From the NCBI GenBank assembly GCA_027924585.1, contig BSBM01000753.1, positions 20,355,501 to 20,419,500 of the forward strand: a stretch of DNA of 64,000 bases, written 5' to 3'. The notes beneath the pieces were generated by a model, which saw only the letters and a program-made list of their open reading frames with translations, had not been told where the DNA came from and made no database searches. Positions 24,334 through 35,882 of this stretch are shown piece by piece. Each line of letters starts with the position of its first letter. The stretch's first letter is position 1. This stretch comes from Larix kaempferi. Its lineage: Eukaryota; Streptophyta; Pinopsida; Pinales; Pinaceae. The translations under genes and the position numbers were made by a program.

Positions 24334-25254
24334 ACAAACAGACACACACACACACACACACACAATTACTAACGCCCTCTCTCACTATCTCTCCTTCCTA
24401 ATCCTCCTCTTAGCTTTAATCCCCCCCTCTTTCACTCTCTCTCCATCCTAATCCTCCTCTTACCTTGAATCCCTCCCCTCTCTCTCTCTCTCTCTTTCCA
24501 CTAACCCTCACTAACCCCTTCTCTTTCTCTTTCTCTCCCCTACTCCTCTACCTGCACCTAAACCCCACCTCTCCCTCTCCCCCCAACCCCCTAACAACAT
24601 CCCCACCTCTCTCTCTCTCAAACACTCTCAAAACCCCTCATATCTAGCCTACTCTCCCTACCCATAACCACCCCCTCATCGCTCTTTCTCTTTCCTACTC
24701 CCCCTACTCATAATCCCCTCTCTCTTTGTCTCATGTAATCCCAGTCCCCATAAAACTTACCACACCCTGTCTCTGAATCTCTCTCTCTATCTCTCTCTTC
24801 TCCCATCCTATACCCCCCTTCTCTCTAACTTCCCTAATACTCCCTAAATGCCTACCCCTCCCCCACATTTATCTCTATCTATTTCTCTTCCCCAACCCTC
24901 CTCCTCCCCTCTACACCTCCCCCACATTGATCTCTATCTCTTTCTCTCCCCCAAACCCCCTCCTCCCCCTACCCCTAATCAACGACACCCTCCACCCCTT
25001 TGCCCCCGACCTCTCTCTCTCACTCACTCAATCACTTACTCACCCCTCTATACATCCACCTACTTGTATCCCCCAACCATCTCTCTCACCCCCAACCCCC
25101 TAACATCCCCCCCCATTCTCTCTCTCTCTCTTTCTCTCTCTCTCACACACACACACTCTCATACAAATAACCCCCCTCCTCTCTCTCTCTCTCACCCTCA
25201 TACAAATAACACCCCTCCTCTCTCTCTGTCTTCTCACCCTCATACAAATAACCA

Positions 25255-25299
<45 letters not shown>

Positions 25300-25850
25300 C
25301 CATAACCCTTACTAACCCCCTCTCTCAGCCCCTTACTCCTCCCCCTACCTTAAACCCCCTCCTCATCTCTGTCACTCTCCCCCCTCTTCCCCCTAACCCT
25401 TAATAACCCCATCTCTCAGTCTTTCTCTCCCTTACTCCTCCACCTCCAACTTACCCCCACCCCTTTCTCTCTCCCCTAACACCCTCGCCTCTCTCTCTCT
25501 CACTCTCATTACCCTTACTTTCCCTCTCTCTCCCTAACCCCCCTCGTACTCTCCCTACCCATAACCACACCCTCCACCCCTCTCTTTCTCTCTACTACTT
25601 CCCCTAACCCTACCCCCCCCTCTCCCTCTATCTCTCATACTCCCCCTACCCCTATCCCTCTCACTCTTTGGATCTTGTAATTTCCCTCCCCTTACAACTT
25701 ACCACCCCCCTTCTCTCTCTCTACCCCAACCCCATACACCTTCTTCCATCTAACTACCTTAATCCTCTCTAAATCCCCACCCCCACCCAATCTTTATCTC
25801 TATCTATTTCTCTCCCCCAATCCCCTCTAACCCCCTTACCCCTAAGGTAA
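22170..25850 (+). repeat. 3.7-kb polypyrimidine tract (CT, CA and CCCTAAC-rich, almost no G on the plus strand)
   Basis: The plus strand is C, T and A with hardly any G for about 3.7 kb. It mixes long (CT)n runs (for example 22,779-22,799, 23,588-23,622, 24,080-24,122, 25,258-25,294), (CA)n runs (22,799-22,820, 23,622-23,651, 24,342-24,364), (TCC)n at about 23,567-23,587 and very many irregular CCCCTAAC/CCCTAACA words. The open frames across it (up to 155 codons of Pro/Leu/Ser/Thr) are an effect of composition and not genes. Edges are sharp, against GCGTTT repeats on both sides. Confidence 0.95.
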
Positions 25851-25884
25851 ATTTGATTTTTACCTAAACATGCCAAGTTTTAGC

Positions 25885-26100
25885 TCTATAAAACATGTAC
25901 GCATTTTAGATCTACAATACATGTGCGCGTTTTAGCTCTACAAAATGTGTACGCATTTTACCTCTACAAAATAGGTATGCGTTTTGTAGAACTAAAACAT
26001 GTACACATTTTGTAGACCTAAAATGCGCATGTGTTTTGGTTTTCATGGCACTTGGATAGGAAAGAAAAGAAAATTTGAATTTAAAAGAAACGCGCTCGCA
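25885..26100. repeat. ACGCATTTTAGCTCTACAAAA-type repeats in both orientations
   Basis: Units such as ACGCATTTTAGATCTACAAT and GCGCGTTTTAGCTCTACAAA run forward to about 25,965. From about 25,975 the same unit runs in reverse (ATGCGTTTTGTAGAACTAAA, then ACACATTTTGTAGACCTAAA). The block is thus an inverted array at the right edge of the polypyrimidine tract. Confidence 0.75.
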
Positions 26101-26989
26101 TTTCTTAGCACTAAGACCGAGCCTTGTCACCTGCTCGGTTTTATTCACTCTTCTTATGTGTCTGCTTCAGATGTAGCTTTGGGTTAACCAAACTTGTGGT
26201 ATGGAATATGGTAAACCATAGCTAATTAGGCATCTCGCAATTTTTCTTAATATGATTTTGTTTCACCCCTCGTTACAATATGTTAACACGATCTTGTTTT
26301 ATGAAATTTTATACCCATATAGCATTTTTTTAATAGATTCCAAATATGTAATATTTTTAAAAAATATTATTATTTTTTTTTTCTATTTTTTCTTGTCATT
26401 ACTCCTTAACTCAAAAAACACAATGTTATGTTTTTTCCATAGCTTTTTTGTTTGTCAATAATTTAAAAAAAAATGCATGTTGCACTACTAGACACCAACG
26501 TCTATATGCTATAAAAAAATCGCGTCATGATCATTGCATTAAGACCTTTGAAATTTGCACCCACTCTTGGCATATTGTTTTTGAGGTTTGATCACTTAGA
26601 TAATTCAAAAAAGTTACAAGTTATTAAATTTATTTTGGAAAAATAGTGTTTCACTAATACTATTTGTTCTCTATATATCTATCAGTTTTTGTGTGTCGAC
26701 TCCATCACTTAAAAACTCAAAGAAAAGAAATATACCTTAAATTTACTAAAAAACTAAAAAGTACCTGTTATAAAAGATCAAAATTGAGATAGTTATGAAC
26801 ATTTTCAATCGATAAAATTTATATATTTGGAAACATGATTCAATTCCCTATATTTCATCTTTTTTACATAAAGAAAGATTCATTGTGTAAGTATTTCAAA
26901 ATATCCATGTAAGTTTATGAATGCTTGTTTTTTCAGTTTTCTATTGCATCTATCATGTCAAAAGAGACCCTCATTAGCTTGCACCAACC

Positions 26990-28215
26990 CTTATATATAT
27001 TCTTCTAAGCTTAAGCAGGAGAGGACATTTCCGTTTGTGATTGTAGTTAATAATTATTACTTATGTGCTAAATAAAAGAAGGTGTTTCACCTTGATGAAT
27101 CTATGTATAATATCTTATGGCTTTTGTGTTGAAAAAGAAAGGGCATTTCCCCTTTGTGATCCTATCTTACTTCTTTTGTGTTAAAAGGAGAGGGCATGCC
27201 CTTGGTGATTTTATTTACAATATCTCATTGCTTCTGAGTTGCCGAGAAGAGGGACGGCTTCCTTGAGGAGAGACAAGTCCCCTCATATATTTTAGTATTT
27301 TATAGTTTCTATCTTGAATGAATAAGTCCGATAAGGAGAGGGCGTTTCCCTTGTGGTTCTATTTTATAAATATTTAATTTATTCGGTGATAAAGGAGAGA
27401 GGGAGTTTCCCCTTGTGATCCTTTATTTGCTTCAGTGGTAAAGGAGAGAGGGTATTTCCCCTTCGTGATCCTATTTAAAATAACTTAATGTTTATGCAAT
27501 TGTGAAGAGAGGGACGTTCTCCCTTAGGAAAGTGGAATTCCACTTAATCTAATTCTATTATTGCTTCTATTGAGTAGAGAGGGCATTTCCTTTTTGGGTC
27601 TAGTTAAATATATCAATGCTTTTGAAAATTGTTTTATTATTGCTCCTGTGTTGATCAGGAGGGTAGTTCCCACTCATTCTACAGAGAAAGAGGGGCAACC
27701 TCCCTGAGTATGCCCGAGCCCCTTGTTATTTTATTTGTTTAGATTCAACCTTTAGTATATGAGGGAGTTGTCCCTTGTGAATGCAATTAATTAATTAATG
27801 TGTCTGTATTTGTGAAGAATACGGATTCCCCTTTAACCTAAATTTTATTATTGTTGGTATATATTAATGATTCTGCATTTGTGAAGGAGAGGTATGCCCC
27901 TCTGAGGAGAGTCGAGTCCCCTCTAATTTAATTAATTATATGTTATTGTAGAAAGAAGAGACAACTTCCCTTGAATTAGTTACATATATTAATTTTATTG
28001 TTGTAGAATAGGGTGACTCCTTGGGAGATTTGTCCCTTGAAAATATTAATCTTATTGCTATTAAATAGGGAAACTTTCGAGGGAGGTTTGACCCTTGATA
28101 ATATTGATCTTTGTTTTGTTTGATGCATGCTATTACAAAGGGCGATCTCAGGTTGAGGTTCGACCCATTTGGTTAATGTATAAAAGAAAGGGTGATTTGG
28201 TTGTAACAATCGGCC
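26990..28215 (+). repeat. Right arm of the degenerate GAGGG...TCCCC hairpin-unit array
   Basis: About 20 units of 45-75 bp. Typical forms are GAGAGGGCGTTTCCCTTGTG near 27,340, GAGAGGGAGTTTCCCCTTGT near 27,400 and GAGAGGGTATTTCCCC near 27,445, each followed by GATCCTATTT- or ATTTAAT-like spacers. The longer form GAGGGACGGCTTCCTTGAGG with AGAGACAAGTCCCC (27,250-27,283) matches the 21.4-kb unit GAGGGGCGGCCTCCCT. That shows one original array lies on both sides of the polypyrimidine tract. Confidence 0.75.
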
Positions 28216-28219
28216 CATT

Positions 28220-29790
28220 TTTTCTTTTATATTGCTCCATGTTGTGTGTAATTTTTAAATTGAAATTATAAATGTAGAAACCTTGAATAACGTAAGAGTT
28301 GAGCATTATGTTATTTGGAATCCAAGCTTGTTGTTTAAAAGTTGAACTTCTGGTTTGAAAGCCAAGCCTCAATGTTTGAGAGCCAAGTTCCATAGTTTGT
28401 TATTGAAAGATTGGTAGTCGAGATCTCTTACTTTAACTGTTAAGAACCAAACTCTATTGAATTAGAGTCAAGGGCTTATTTTGGGTAGTTTCTAAGTGTC
28501 AAGGGATCTGTTGTTCTAAGTGCTCATAATGGAGTTATAATGTCTAAGAGAGATCTCTTTTATTTCAGAGTCAAGTTTTTTGATTGAATATTAAATAATT
28601 GTATATTAATTGTTTAAAACTATGCTTTAGTGTTTAAAAACAAGCTTTATTATTCTACCTTAATTGAAAATCAACTCCAAGCAGATCTTTGAGGATAAGT
28701 CATATGTTCAAGTTATGATGAGAAATATTTGTGAAAGATTTATATTGTTCCTTCTCCCTAGTGGACATGTTATCCAACTCAGGGTGTGGCCCCTCGGTAG
28801 AAATAATACATGTTGTACATAACGCCTATGGTTGGGAAGGAATGTTGCTATTCAATTGCGTGGGACAACTTGTTCAAGATAAATGTTTATTTTATGCCAT
28901 GTTATTGTTGTTGTTCAATTAATTTTGATTTATTTGAATTGTAAAAATGTTCTCTATTCATTATGATATTATTGTGTACTCATGTTGGTTAGCTACTCGT
29001 GGACATATGATGGAATTGTTGCCAAGAGTATATATGTACATGCTATTGCTATAATATAGTCACTGAAAAGAATGTGATTGTTTTGCATAGTGAATGGTGG
29101 ATGTTTATATAATTTAAGCATGATAATGACTTGTTGGTGATATTAATTCATTGCTATCTAGTTTTTAATGTTGTAAGAAATGTGTCATTATGAGAAAGAT
29201 CTAAGATTGATTACATTTCAAGAGATTAGATGTGATCTTGCTTGTTTGTAGTATTGGTTGGGTACTAGTATTAATAATATATGATAAATTTATGATGAGG
29301 TAACATTTCAGGGAGGTAATGAATTATGCTGCTAAGTTTCCCTAGCATGTGCATGCATATCATTGATCATATGATCAATTAAACTTTGTTTCATATACAT
29401 ACATTGAGTAATGATGCTTGGTTGTCCAGGACCTTGACTTGACATCACTTTGATGTGTGAAAGTAGATCAGTGTGATTGATTTGAATAGACTCTTATATA
29501 ATTCTTTATACCTTAGAATATTTGAGGATTAGGGTGAAGAGTTATTGGTTTAATCTTAAACCTGGGTTAATACCCTTAGCCTCTATAACTTTTAATATGA
29601 ATGGTAAGCTCATAAACATTGTGTCGAAATGTGAACACTATGTGTTAAGTAAAGTTCATTACACGCGGTGCACATACTTGTGGTTGATAACATGGTATGT
29701 GATGATGTTGTTATTTAGCTAACTATATGGCATGTTTAGAAAAAGAGTAAGTTTTACCATCTTACTTGATTGTATATGACTTATTAAGAA
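28220..29790. other. Spacer before the Copia element, no gene supported
   Basis: 28,300-28,560 holds loose repeats of GAGAGCCAAGTTC- or GTCAAG-like words. The rest shows only short open frames (the longest about 66 codons) that resemble nothing known to me. Confidence 0.4.
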
Positions 29791-29794
29791 ATGT

Positions 29795-30397
29795 TGTTGA
29801 AATATTGTAACTTCTAAGAATATTATATTTGTACTTTATTATTTCAGAGATGTTTCATTCCTCCATGAACACCTTATTGTATATCCAGAGATGTTTTATT
29901 CCTCCATGGAGAATGTGGTAACTTGGGTTATTAGACTTCCCTAGTGGGGGTCGGCCCTGTATGAGTCATATGGGTTAAAGGGTTATTAAACCACCCTAGT
30001 GGGGTCGGCCCTACCACATTATGTTAATTAGTTAAGTTGGGGCCGACCTAGTTAATGTAAAAGACAAGTCGGAGTAGCGTATAAATAGAGGAGGTGTGTT
30101 CCTCATTTATCACACTAGCATTCATTCAACTCAATTGTGATTGGCGCATAGGTGAGGGAGAGATATGCTATGGAGGAGAAGGAGATCATGTCTAGGGTTT
30201 ACATCTTTGTATTTGCTAGTCGTCTATATTGAGGAAGCTTTACTGGGTTTTCTACCCGATGAGGGTTTCCCAGGATAAATCTGTGTCTCTTGTGTTTATG
30301 CTGTGCTCATTGTTCTTTTAGTGATCATGTATATGCTGTTATTGTCAAATGGAATGTAATGCTGATATTTTCTGTCTTAGGATATTGAATCTTAACA
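29795..30397 (+). repeat. 5' LTR of the Copia element (603 bp)
   Basis: It begins TGTTGAAATATTGTAACT and ends TCTTAACA directly before the PBS. It contains two copies of a CC(C)TAGTGGGG.TCGGCCCT motif (about 29,940 and 29,993), a TATA box, and the TGGGTTTTCTACCCGATGAG / GGTTTCCCAGG block common near the R-U5 boundary of plant Copia LTRs. Confidence 0.92.
30080..30087 (+). promoter_or_regulatory. TATA box of the Copia 5' LTR
   Basis: TATAAATA followed by GAGGAGG, in mid-LTR. The identical motif is kept in the 3' LTR at 36,168-36,175. Confidence 0.75.
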
Positions 30398-30410
30398 TGG
30401 TATTAGAGCT
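30398..30410 (+). other. Primer-binding site (initiator tRNA-Met type)
   Basis: TGGTATTAGAGCT starts at the first base after the LTR. It differs from the usual plant Copia PBS (TGGTATCAGAGC) at one base within twelve. Confidence 0.88.
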
Positions 30411-33235
30411 AACCTGAAGGAAAGCAATGTATGGCACTTACGACACTTGCTTCACTTGCAACAATTTGAAGGTTAGGGTTTTATATAGCAAAAACCAGTC
30501 ATCATGGAAATTTCTCTATAAATCCATTTTGGCGAAGGCTCAGGACCTGAAACCTTTACAAGTCATAGATAACATCCCCAGGTACCTTGTGTCTGAAGCA
30601 CAACTTCTAATTCGTTATAATTTGTGATTTATGATCAGTACAAGTTAGGGTTTCTCCCTCTTCCAGAGCGCAGTCATAAACAGGTGACCTAGAAAAAACA
30701 AAGGTCACAACTTGGGCTAGGAAGCTCCAAATGAAATTTTGTAAAAAGTGATAGGTAGGGAATGGACTTTAGTTTCTTAGGTAACTTTTTCATATGCTGA
30801 AATTGAACGTGTGACACGTGGCACGTCGTACAAGTTCGCTCTCCCGTTTTATCCAATAAATATGTCACGTTGCGACACATAGAATAACTCTCTCTCAGAA
30901 AATCCAATTGATGTCAGACCTATGGGGTTGGAAAGCTCACAGGTCATTCTACCACAAGTAGAATTTTCAGACCCTCTGGGTTCGTATTTTTGGAGTTACA
31001 CCAGAAACCATGAGGTGCATATTTCTATCCAAACAAAATTGGATTTTGAGCATCTTCATTTTTGGATCGTCACTACTATGGGAAATTAGGGTTTCGGAGA
31101 AAGTTGAAATTCTTGGAGTCGGAGACCACGGTTGGATTCTCCTCATCAAAATCGAAATTTAGAGACCAAGATCGAATTTTTTTGTTGGGTAGAAGGCTGG
31201 GTTTGATCAAACCCTAGTTCGGGATTTTGATAAAAAAGGTGGAAAATTAGGGCTTCTGCAAAAGTTGGAATTTTTGAAATCTGTGACCATGGCTGGAAGC
31301 TCCTCAGAAAAATCGAAGTTTAGAGCAAAAGATAAAACCTTTTGGATGGGAAGAAGATTGGGCTTTATCAAACCCTAGTTCAGGGTCCTGTCAAGTGAAT
31401 CCAGAAGTTTCAAAGCCAATTTTGAGGGGTCAAATTTTGCAGTTTTCAAAATCTAAGTATACCAACTTGACCAGCTCAGCAAGGCACATGTTTCCATCCT
31501 TATAGAGGTTTGAAATTCAAAGTTTGAATTTTTAGGGTTTCTCTGACAAAACCTAATACAGCTTCAGATCCAGTTTCAGCATGTCAAAGTGGATTAGGTT
31601 AATCCTAGAAGAAAATGAATTCGACTCCTGTATAAGTGAAGAAGTTCTAGTTCCAGAGGGAGATGAGGCTAAGGACTTACATAAGAAGACTACTCGTCAG
31701 GTATGACTTGAGAAGTCACAGGTATGCTCTTGAAATATGATTCTTGATTAAGTTCATAAATATGATTGTCTTCATGCTATTGAGGTTAGTACAATTACGA
31801 TTGTTTGATAATGAATTCATGTGAATGATAGAAGACATTCATTGATTAGGATTATGACAATTATGATTGTACTAATGCATTGTGGTGTTGTATGAGGTTG
31901 ATGTTGTCCACTAACATGAAAGGTACATCAAGAAATTTCTAGACCAAGAACATATGACCATGTTGACATGAAGACAAAGACTCATGGATCACATAGAAGC
32001 TCTACTTACGAGGTATGTATGACTATATTCTACTATGATTAACCTATGAAATATGCAGGTTTTATCACAAGGTCTCTAAGTCATTGAAGATAACAAGAAG
32101 ACATTATGCAGGTATGTTAGACATAACTAGCTGACATGATAACTAGGTATGTTTTCCTATATCAGTTAGAATTCTACTTTGCATTAGGATCTTAGGTAAG
32201 TATACCTATGTATGAAATGATCATGACCATACATACTTACGATTATTTAGAATCATAATGTTTTGATAGTATTGAGACTATACTAATGAATGTATATTAT
32301 GTATAAGATCATGAGGATGACACTAGTGCACACTTGAGCATGCATAGTTGTCCAAGATGGATAGAATCTCAAAGACATATAATCATGAAGGGAAAATAGA
32401 GATCAAGCGGGAGGCAACCACACAAATATAAAAGATAAGTATTTAATTTGTCATTTGAATTACTTATTGAATCTCTGAATAGTAAATGATATTGCTCATA
32501 ATAGTTATATGCATTCCTATAATATATCATGCTGAGTGTAAACATTCATATAGCATTGAACAAGTATACTACTAATGTGCATATGATTGTTAAGTTGGAC
32601 AAACATTCCATTGTTGCTTATCTAGAATGAAACCGCTTTGCTAAAATGCTAAGAGTTGTGCATGTTCTCGATAGTATGTTATGGTAAAGAGGGAAGGCAT
32701 CTAGATAACCACTGTATGCATACAGGATATGGAAAAGAGGGAAGGCATCATGTAATTAACTTTGATTTGTAGGAAAGATCATGTGAAGGATGATGAACAC
32801 CTATTCCAAAGAACGAGTGATGGATGTTCAACAAGAAGACTTACAAATCAAACGTAATATAGAAGGCTCGTGGCTAGAAGATTTTCTTAGAAATAGGAAG
32901 AGGATCATCACGAGATGTTTTCTCCAAGTAGCTAGATAAAGACCATTCTCTTAAATGGTGAAATAGAAGAAAACTCTATACGGGCACCCAAGATCGATAG
33001 TCATTTGATGAGCTTAATGATCACCATGGGTGATGCAGATTTCAACATTTGCTACAAGGTTGAAGATGGTGTCTCTATACAGATGACATTCTTCTCTTAG
33101 ATGGATGCAAAAAGGAACTCACCACAGAGTTCAAATGATCTTGAGGCTCATATCAATAGACCCGTCTGATGAGAGATGGCACGGATAGATATGCAGAAGA
33201 TCATTCAGAGTAGGAATGATGTTCAGTCATAGAGG
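30411..33235 (+). pseudogene. Decayed leader, gag and 5' pol region of the Copia element
   Basis: No long frame survives. 30,650-31,560 is a leader-like stretch with repeated 'GGGTTT...AAACCCTAGTT' words, including a two-copy 160-bp duplication (31,081 and 31,242). From 31,700 to 33,000 the sequence has GAAGA/CATGAAG-rich words, but no gag, protease or integrase motif could be read with confidence. These domains must be deleted or too decayed to see. Confidence 0.5.
31081..31396. repeat. Tandem duplication, 2 x about 160 bp, in the Copia leader
   Basis: Both units run from GGAAAATTAGGG(T/C)TTC through an AAAATCGAA(A/G)TTTAGAG block to ATCAAACCCTAGTTC(A/G)GG, at roughly 80% similarity by eye. 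Confidence 0.8.
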
Positions 33236-33239
33236 GAGA

Positions 33240-34262
33240 ATTGATAGCTTCTTGACAATCTTGGGCTTTACCAAAAGTAAAGTTGATCCTAACCTTTACC
33301 TTAAGGTTATGGATGATACTATTATTATATGTGGATGATCGCTTTCTGATAGGAAATGAGAAACAGATCATGGAAAGCAAGAAGAATCTAGCTACAGAAC
33401 TTGAGATGAAAAATCTCGGATTGATGAATTAGTTCCTAGGTCTGGAAGTATGGCAAGGCCCATAACGAATCTTTCTCAACCAGGGAAAGTATGCTATGGA
33501 AATATTGAGAAGATTTGATATGTTGGAATGTAAATCCATGGCCACTCTCATGGGTTCCAACCTAAAGTTGTTAGCTGATCACTCATTAGAGTTAGTGAAT
33601 GTGACTCTGTACAGACAGATTATTGTGTCATTGATGTATCTGACGAATATCAGGCTAGATATATGCTTTGCTGTGAAAACCTTGAGTCAGTATCTAGTGG
33701 CACCTAGACATGTTCACCTGATAGTTGCAAAGCATGTCATGAGGTACCTAAAGGGTACGATAGACTTTGGTCTATGTTATCTTGGAGATCATGACTTCAG
33801 ATTATATGGCTTCACAGATGCTGATTGGGAAGGAAGTATCAGACATGAAGAGCACATCGGGCGGATGTTATTGTCTGTGATCTACCATGATATCGTGGTT
33901 TAGTAGGAAGAAATATAGTGTGGCTCTCAGTACAGCTGAACCAAAATATATAGCTACTTGCTCTACTAGTTGTATGGCTTCAGAAATTGTTATCAGGATT
34001 GTTTGAATTAAAGATGGACCCCACTGTGATCTTGTGTGATAACCAGAGTTGTATCAAGATGAATAAGAAGCCAGTGTTCCATGATAAGTCAAAACACATA
34101 GAGATCCAATATTTCTATATACGGTATATGGTGTAGGAAGGAGCTATAAAGCTCGAGTATGTGAGCATTGATGAACAAGTTGCTGATATATTGACTAAAC
34201 CTCTATCTGGAGTAAAGTTTGAGTTTTTCCGAGACAAGCTTGGTGTAGTTCAAAAGGACCCT
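33240..34262 (+). pseudogene. Copia reverse transcriptase C-terminus and RNase H remnant
   Basis: TKSKVDPNLYLKVMDD (from about 33,275) leads to the RT active-site box YVDD at 33,328-33,339, read in a shifted frame. Then follow FLGLEVWQ, GKYAMEILRRFDML and SLMYLTNIRLDICFAVKTLS to AKHVMRYLKGTIDFGL and the RNase H start GFTDADWEGS. The C-terminal half (ALSTAEPKYIAT, DEQVADILTKPLSGVKF and FRDKLGVVQKDPP) ends just before the polypurine tract. The largest intact frame is 33,496-33,903 (135 codons). Frameshifts and stops elsewhere make it non-functional. Confidence 0.9.
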
Positions 34263-34264
34263 CC

Positions 34265-34275
34265 TTGAAAGGGGG
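34265..34275 (+). other. First polypurine tract, directly after pol
   Basis: GAAAGGGGGAG followed by TGATATGG, exactly where a Copia 3' LTR is normally primed. The actual 3' LTR begins 1.6 kb further on, after a second polypurine tract. Confidence 0.7.
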
Positions 34276-34437
34276 AGTGATATGGTCGATGATGATGAGA
34301 TTGCCTGTATCGATGGTAAGGTTGATCATGAGGACACTTGTGTCGATGATGAGGTTACATGTTCCAACGATGAGGTCAATGATGAGGTTATCGGTTCCAA
34401 TGATGAGGTAAATATATGGTCCTTAGACTTTGTCTAA

Positions 34438-34608
34438 GTGGACGAGGAGGGATTGTATCATGCCTGGACTTCGGTCCCTAAATTGATCTGTAGACAGATG
34501 TCTCCCAAAAATGGTCCATAGTGGATGAGAGGGATTGTATCATCCTTGGACACATGTCCTAAAAGAGATCCGTCGACATATGTCTCCGAAAAGTGGTCCC
34601 TAGTGGAT
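34438..34608 (+). repeat. Two-copy repeat of about 83 bp
   Basis: Units start GTGGA(C/T)GAG(G)AGGGATTGTATCAT at 34,438 and 34,521, with a third start at 34,603 that becomes the first 44-bp unit. They are preceded by GATGATGAGGTT-type micro-repeats (34,285-34,410). Confidence 0.75.
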
Positions 34609-35312
34609 GTGATAGGACTGCATCGTCCCTGAATGTTTAGTTCAAAATGTACGTGATAGGACTACATCGTCCCTAAACGTTTAGTTCAAAATGTACGTGA
34701 TAGGACTGCATCGTCCCTGAACGTTTAGTTGAAAATGTACGTGATAGGACTGCTTTGTCCCTGAACGTTTAGTTCAAAATGTACGTGATAGGACTGCATC
34801 GTCCCTGAATGTTTAGTTCAAAATGTACATGATAGGACTACATCGTCCCTGAACGTTTAGTTCAAAATGTACATGATAGGACTGCATTGTCCCTGGAGCC
34901 TTGGTTCAAAATGTACATGATAGGACTGCATCATCCCTGGAGTCTTGGTTCAAAAGGTACGTGATAGGAATGCATCGTCCTTGAACATTTGGTTCAAATG
35001 GTACGTGAGAGGACTGCATCGTCCCTAAACATTTGGTTCAAAAGGTACATGATAGGACTGCATCGTCCTTGAACATTTGGTTCAAAAGGTACGTGAGAGG
35101 ACTGCATCATCCTTGAACATTTGGTTCAAAAGGTACATGATAGGACTGCATCGTCCCTGAACATTTGGTTCAAAAGGTACGTGATAGGACTGCATGGTCC
35201 TTGAACATTTGGTTCAAAAGGTACATGAGAGGACTACATCGTCCTTGAACATTTGGTTCAAAAGGTACATGATAGGACTGCATCGTCCCTGAACCTTTGG
35301 TTCAAAATGTAC
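34609..35312 (+). repeat. Minisatellite of 16 units x 44 bp inside the Copia element
   Basis: The unit begins GTGATAGGACTGCATCGTCC, continues CTGAACGTTTAGTTC, then AAAATGTAC. Unit starts at 34,609, 34,653 and 34,697 were counted directly, and the array length of 704 bp equals 16 x 44. Later units use ACATTTGG in place of ACGTTTAG. 44 is not a multiple of three and no frame stays open, so this is not coding. Confidence 0.95.
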
Positions 35313-35318
35313 GTGACT

Positions 35319-35528
35319 GGATTGCATCGTCCATAGACATGAGACTTGTCTAAAATTGATAAGGATTGATCATCCTGGAAGTAGATCTGGATTGCATCGT
35401 CCATAAGCATGGGACTTGTATAAAATTGATAAGGATTGATCATCCTGGAAGTAGATCTGGATTGCATCGTCCATAGAGATGAGACTTGTCTAAAATTGAT
35501 AAGGATTGATCATCCTGGAATTTGATCT
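35319..35528 (+). repeat. Three units x 70 bp, related to the 44-bp array
   Basis: GGATTGCATCGTCCATA-led units start at 35,319, 35,389 and 35,459. A fourth, diverged start is at 35,529. Each carries a second GGATTGATCATCC box. They follow the 44-bp array without a gap. Confidence 0.92.
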
Positions 35529-35873
35529 GGATTGTATCATCCATGGACCTATGTCCTAAAGTGAGAGGGATTGATCATCCCATAATAGGATTTTGTGTAT
35601 TGCAGAGTATGTTGCGATGATCCAGATGCTATAGATCAAGATGATCGAGATGCTGTAGATCGAGATGATGATGATGCTATAGCTGATCGAGTGCTACAGA
35701 AGATGAAGACTCAGTACTGAAGATGATGATGTGCCAGTATTGATTATGTTCCAGTAATTGTTGAGTTACTAATGATGATGTATGAAGAAAGCTTCCAATG
35801 ATTTATAGATGTATCATGTGTGATATTGATGACTCCTTGCTCCTGCAGATATTGTTATAATATCCTTCTCGTT

Positions 35874-35882
35874 AAGGGGGAG
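35874..35882 (+). other. Second polypurine tract, before the 3' LTR
   Basis: AAGGGGGAG immediately before the 3' LTR start TGTTGAAATATTG. This is the functional-position PPT of the element. Confidence 0.85.

Noticed and set aside
24054-25315. Open frames of 115, 60 and 155 codons in the CT-rich tract, and the Arg/Glu frame opposite
   Set aside because: Pure composition effect: Leu/Ser/Pro/Thr repeats from CT and CCC words, no start context, both strands open.
22170-25850. Telomere or interstitial telomere array
   Set aside because: CCCTAAC-like words are irregular and interrupted by CT and CA runs. No run of the plant CCCTAAA repeat.
34600-35530. CRISPR-like array
   Set aside because: The whole unit repeats, with no unique spacers, inside a plant Copia element.
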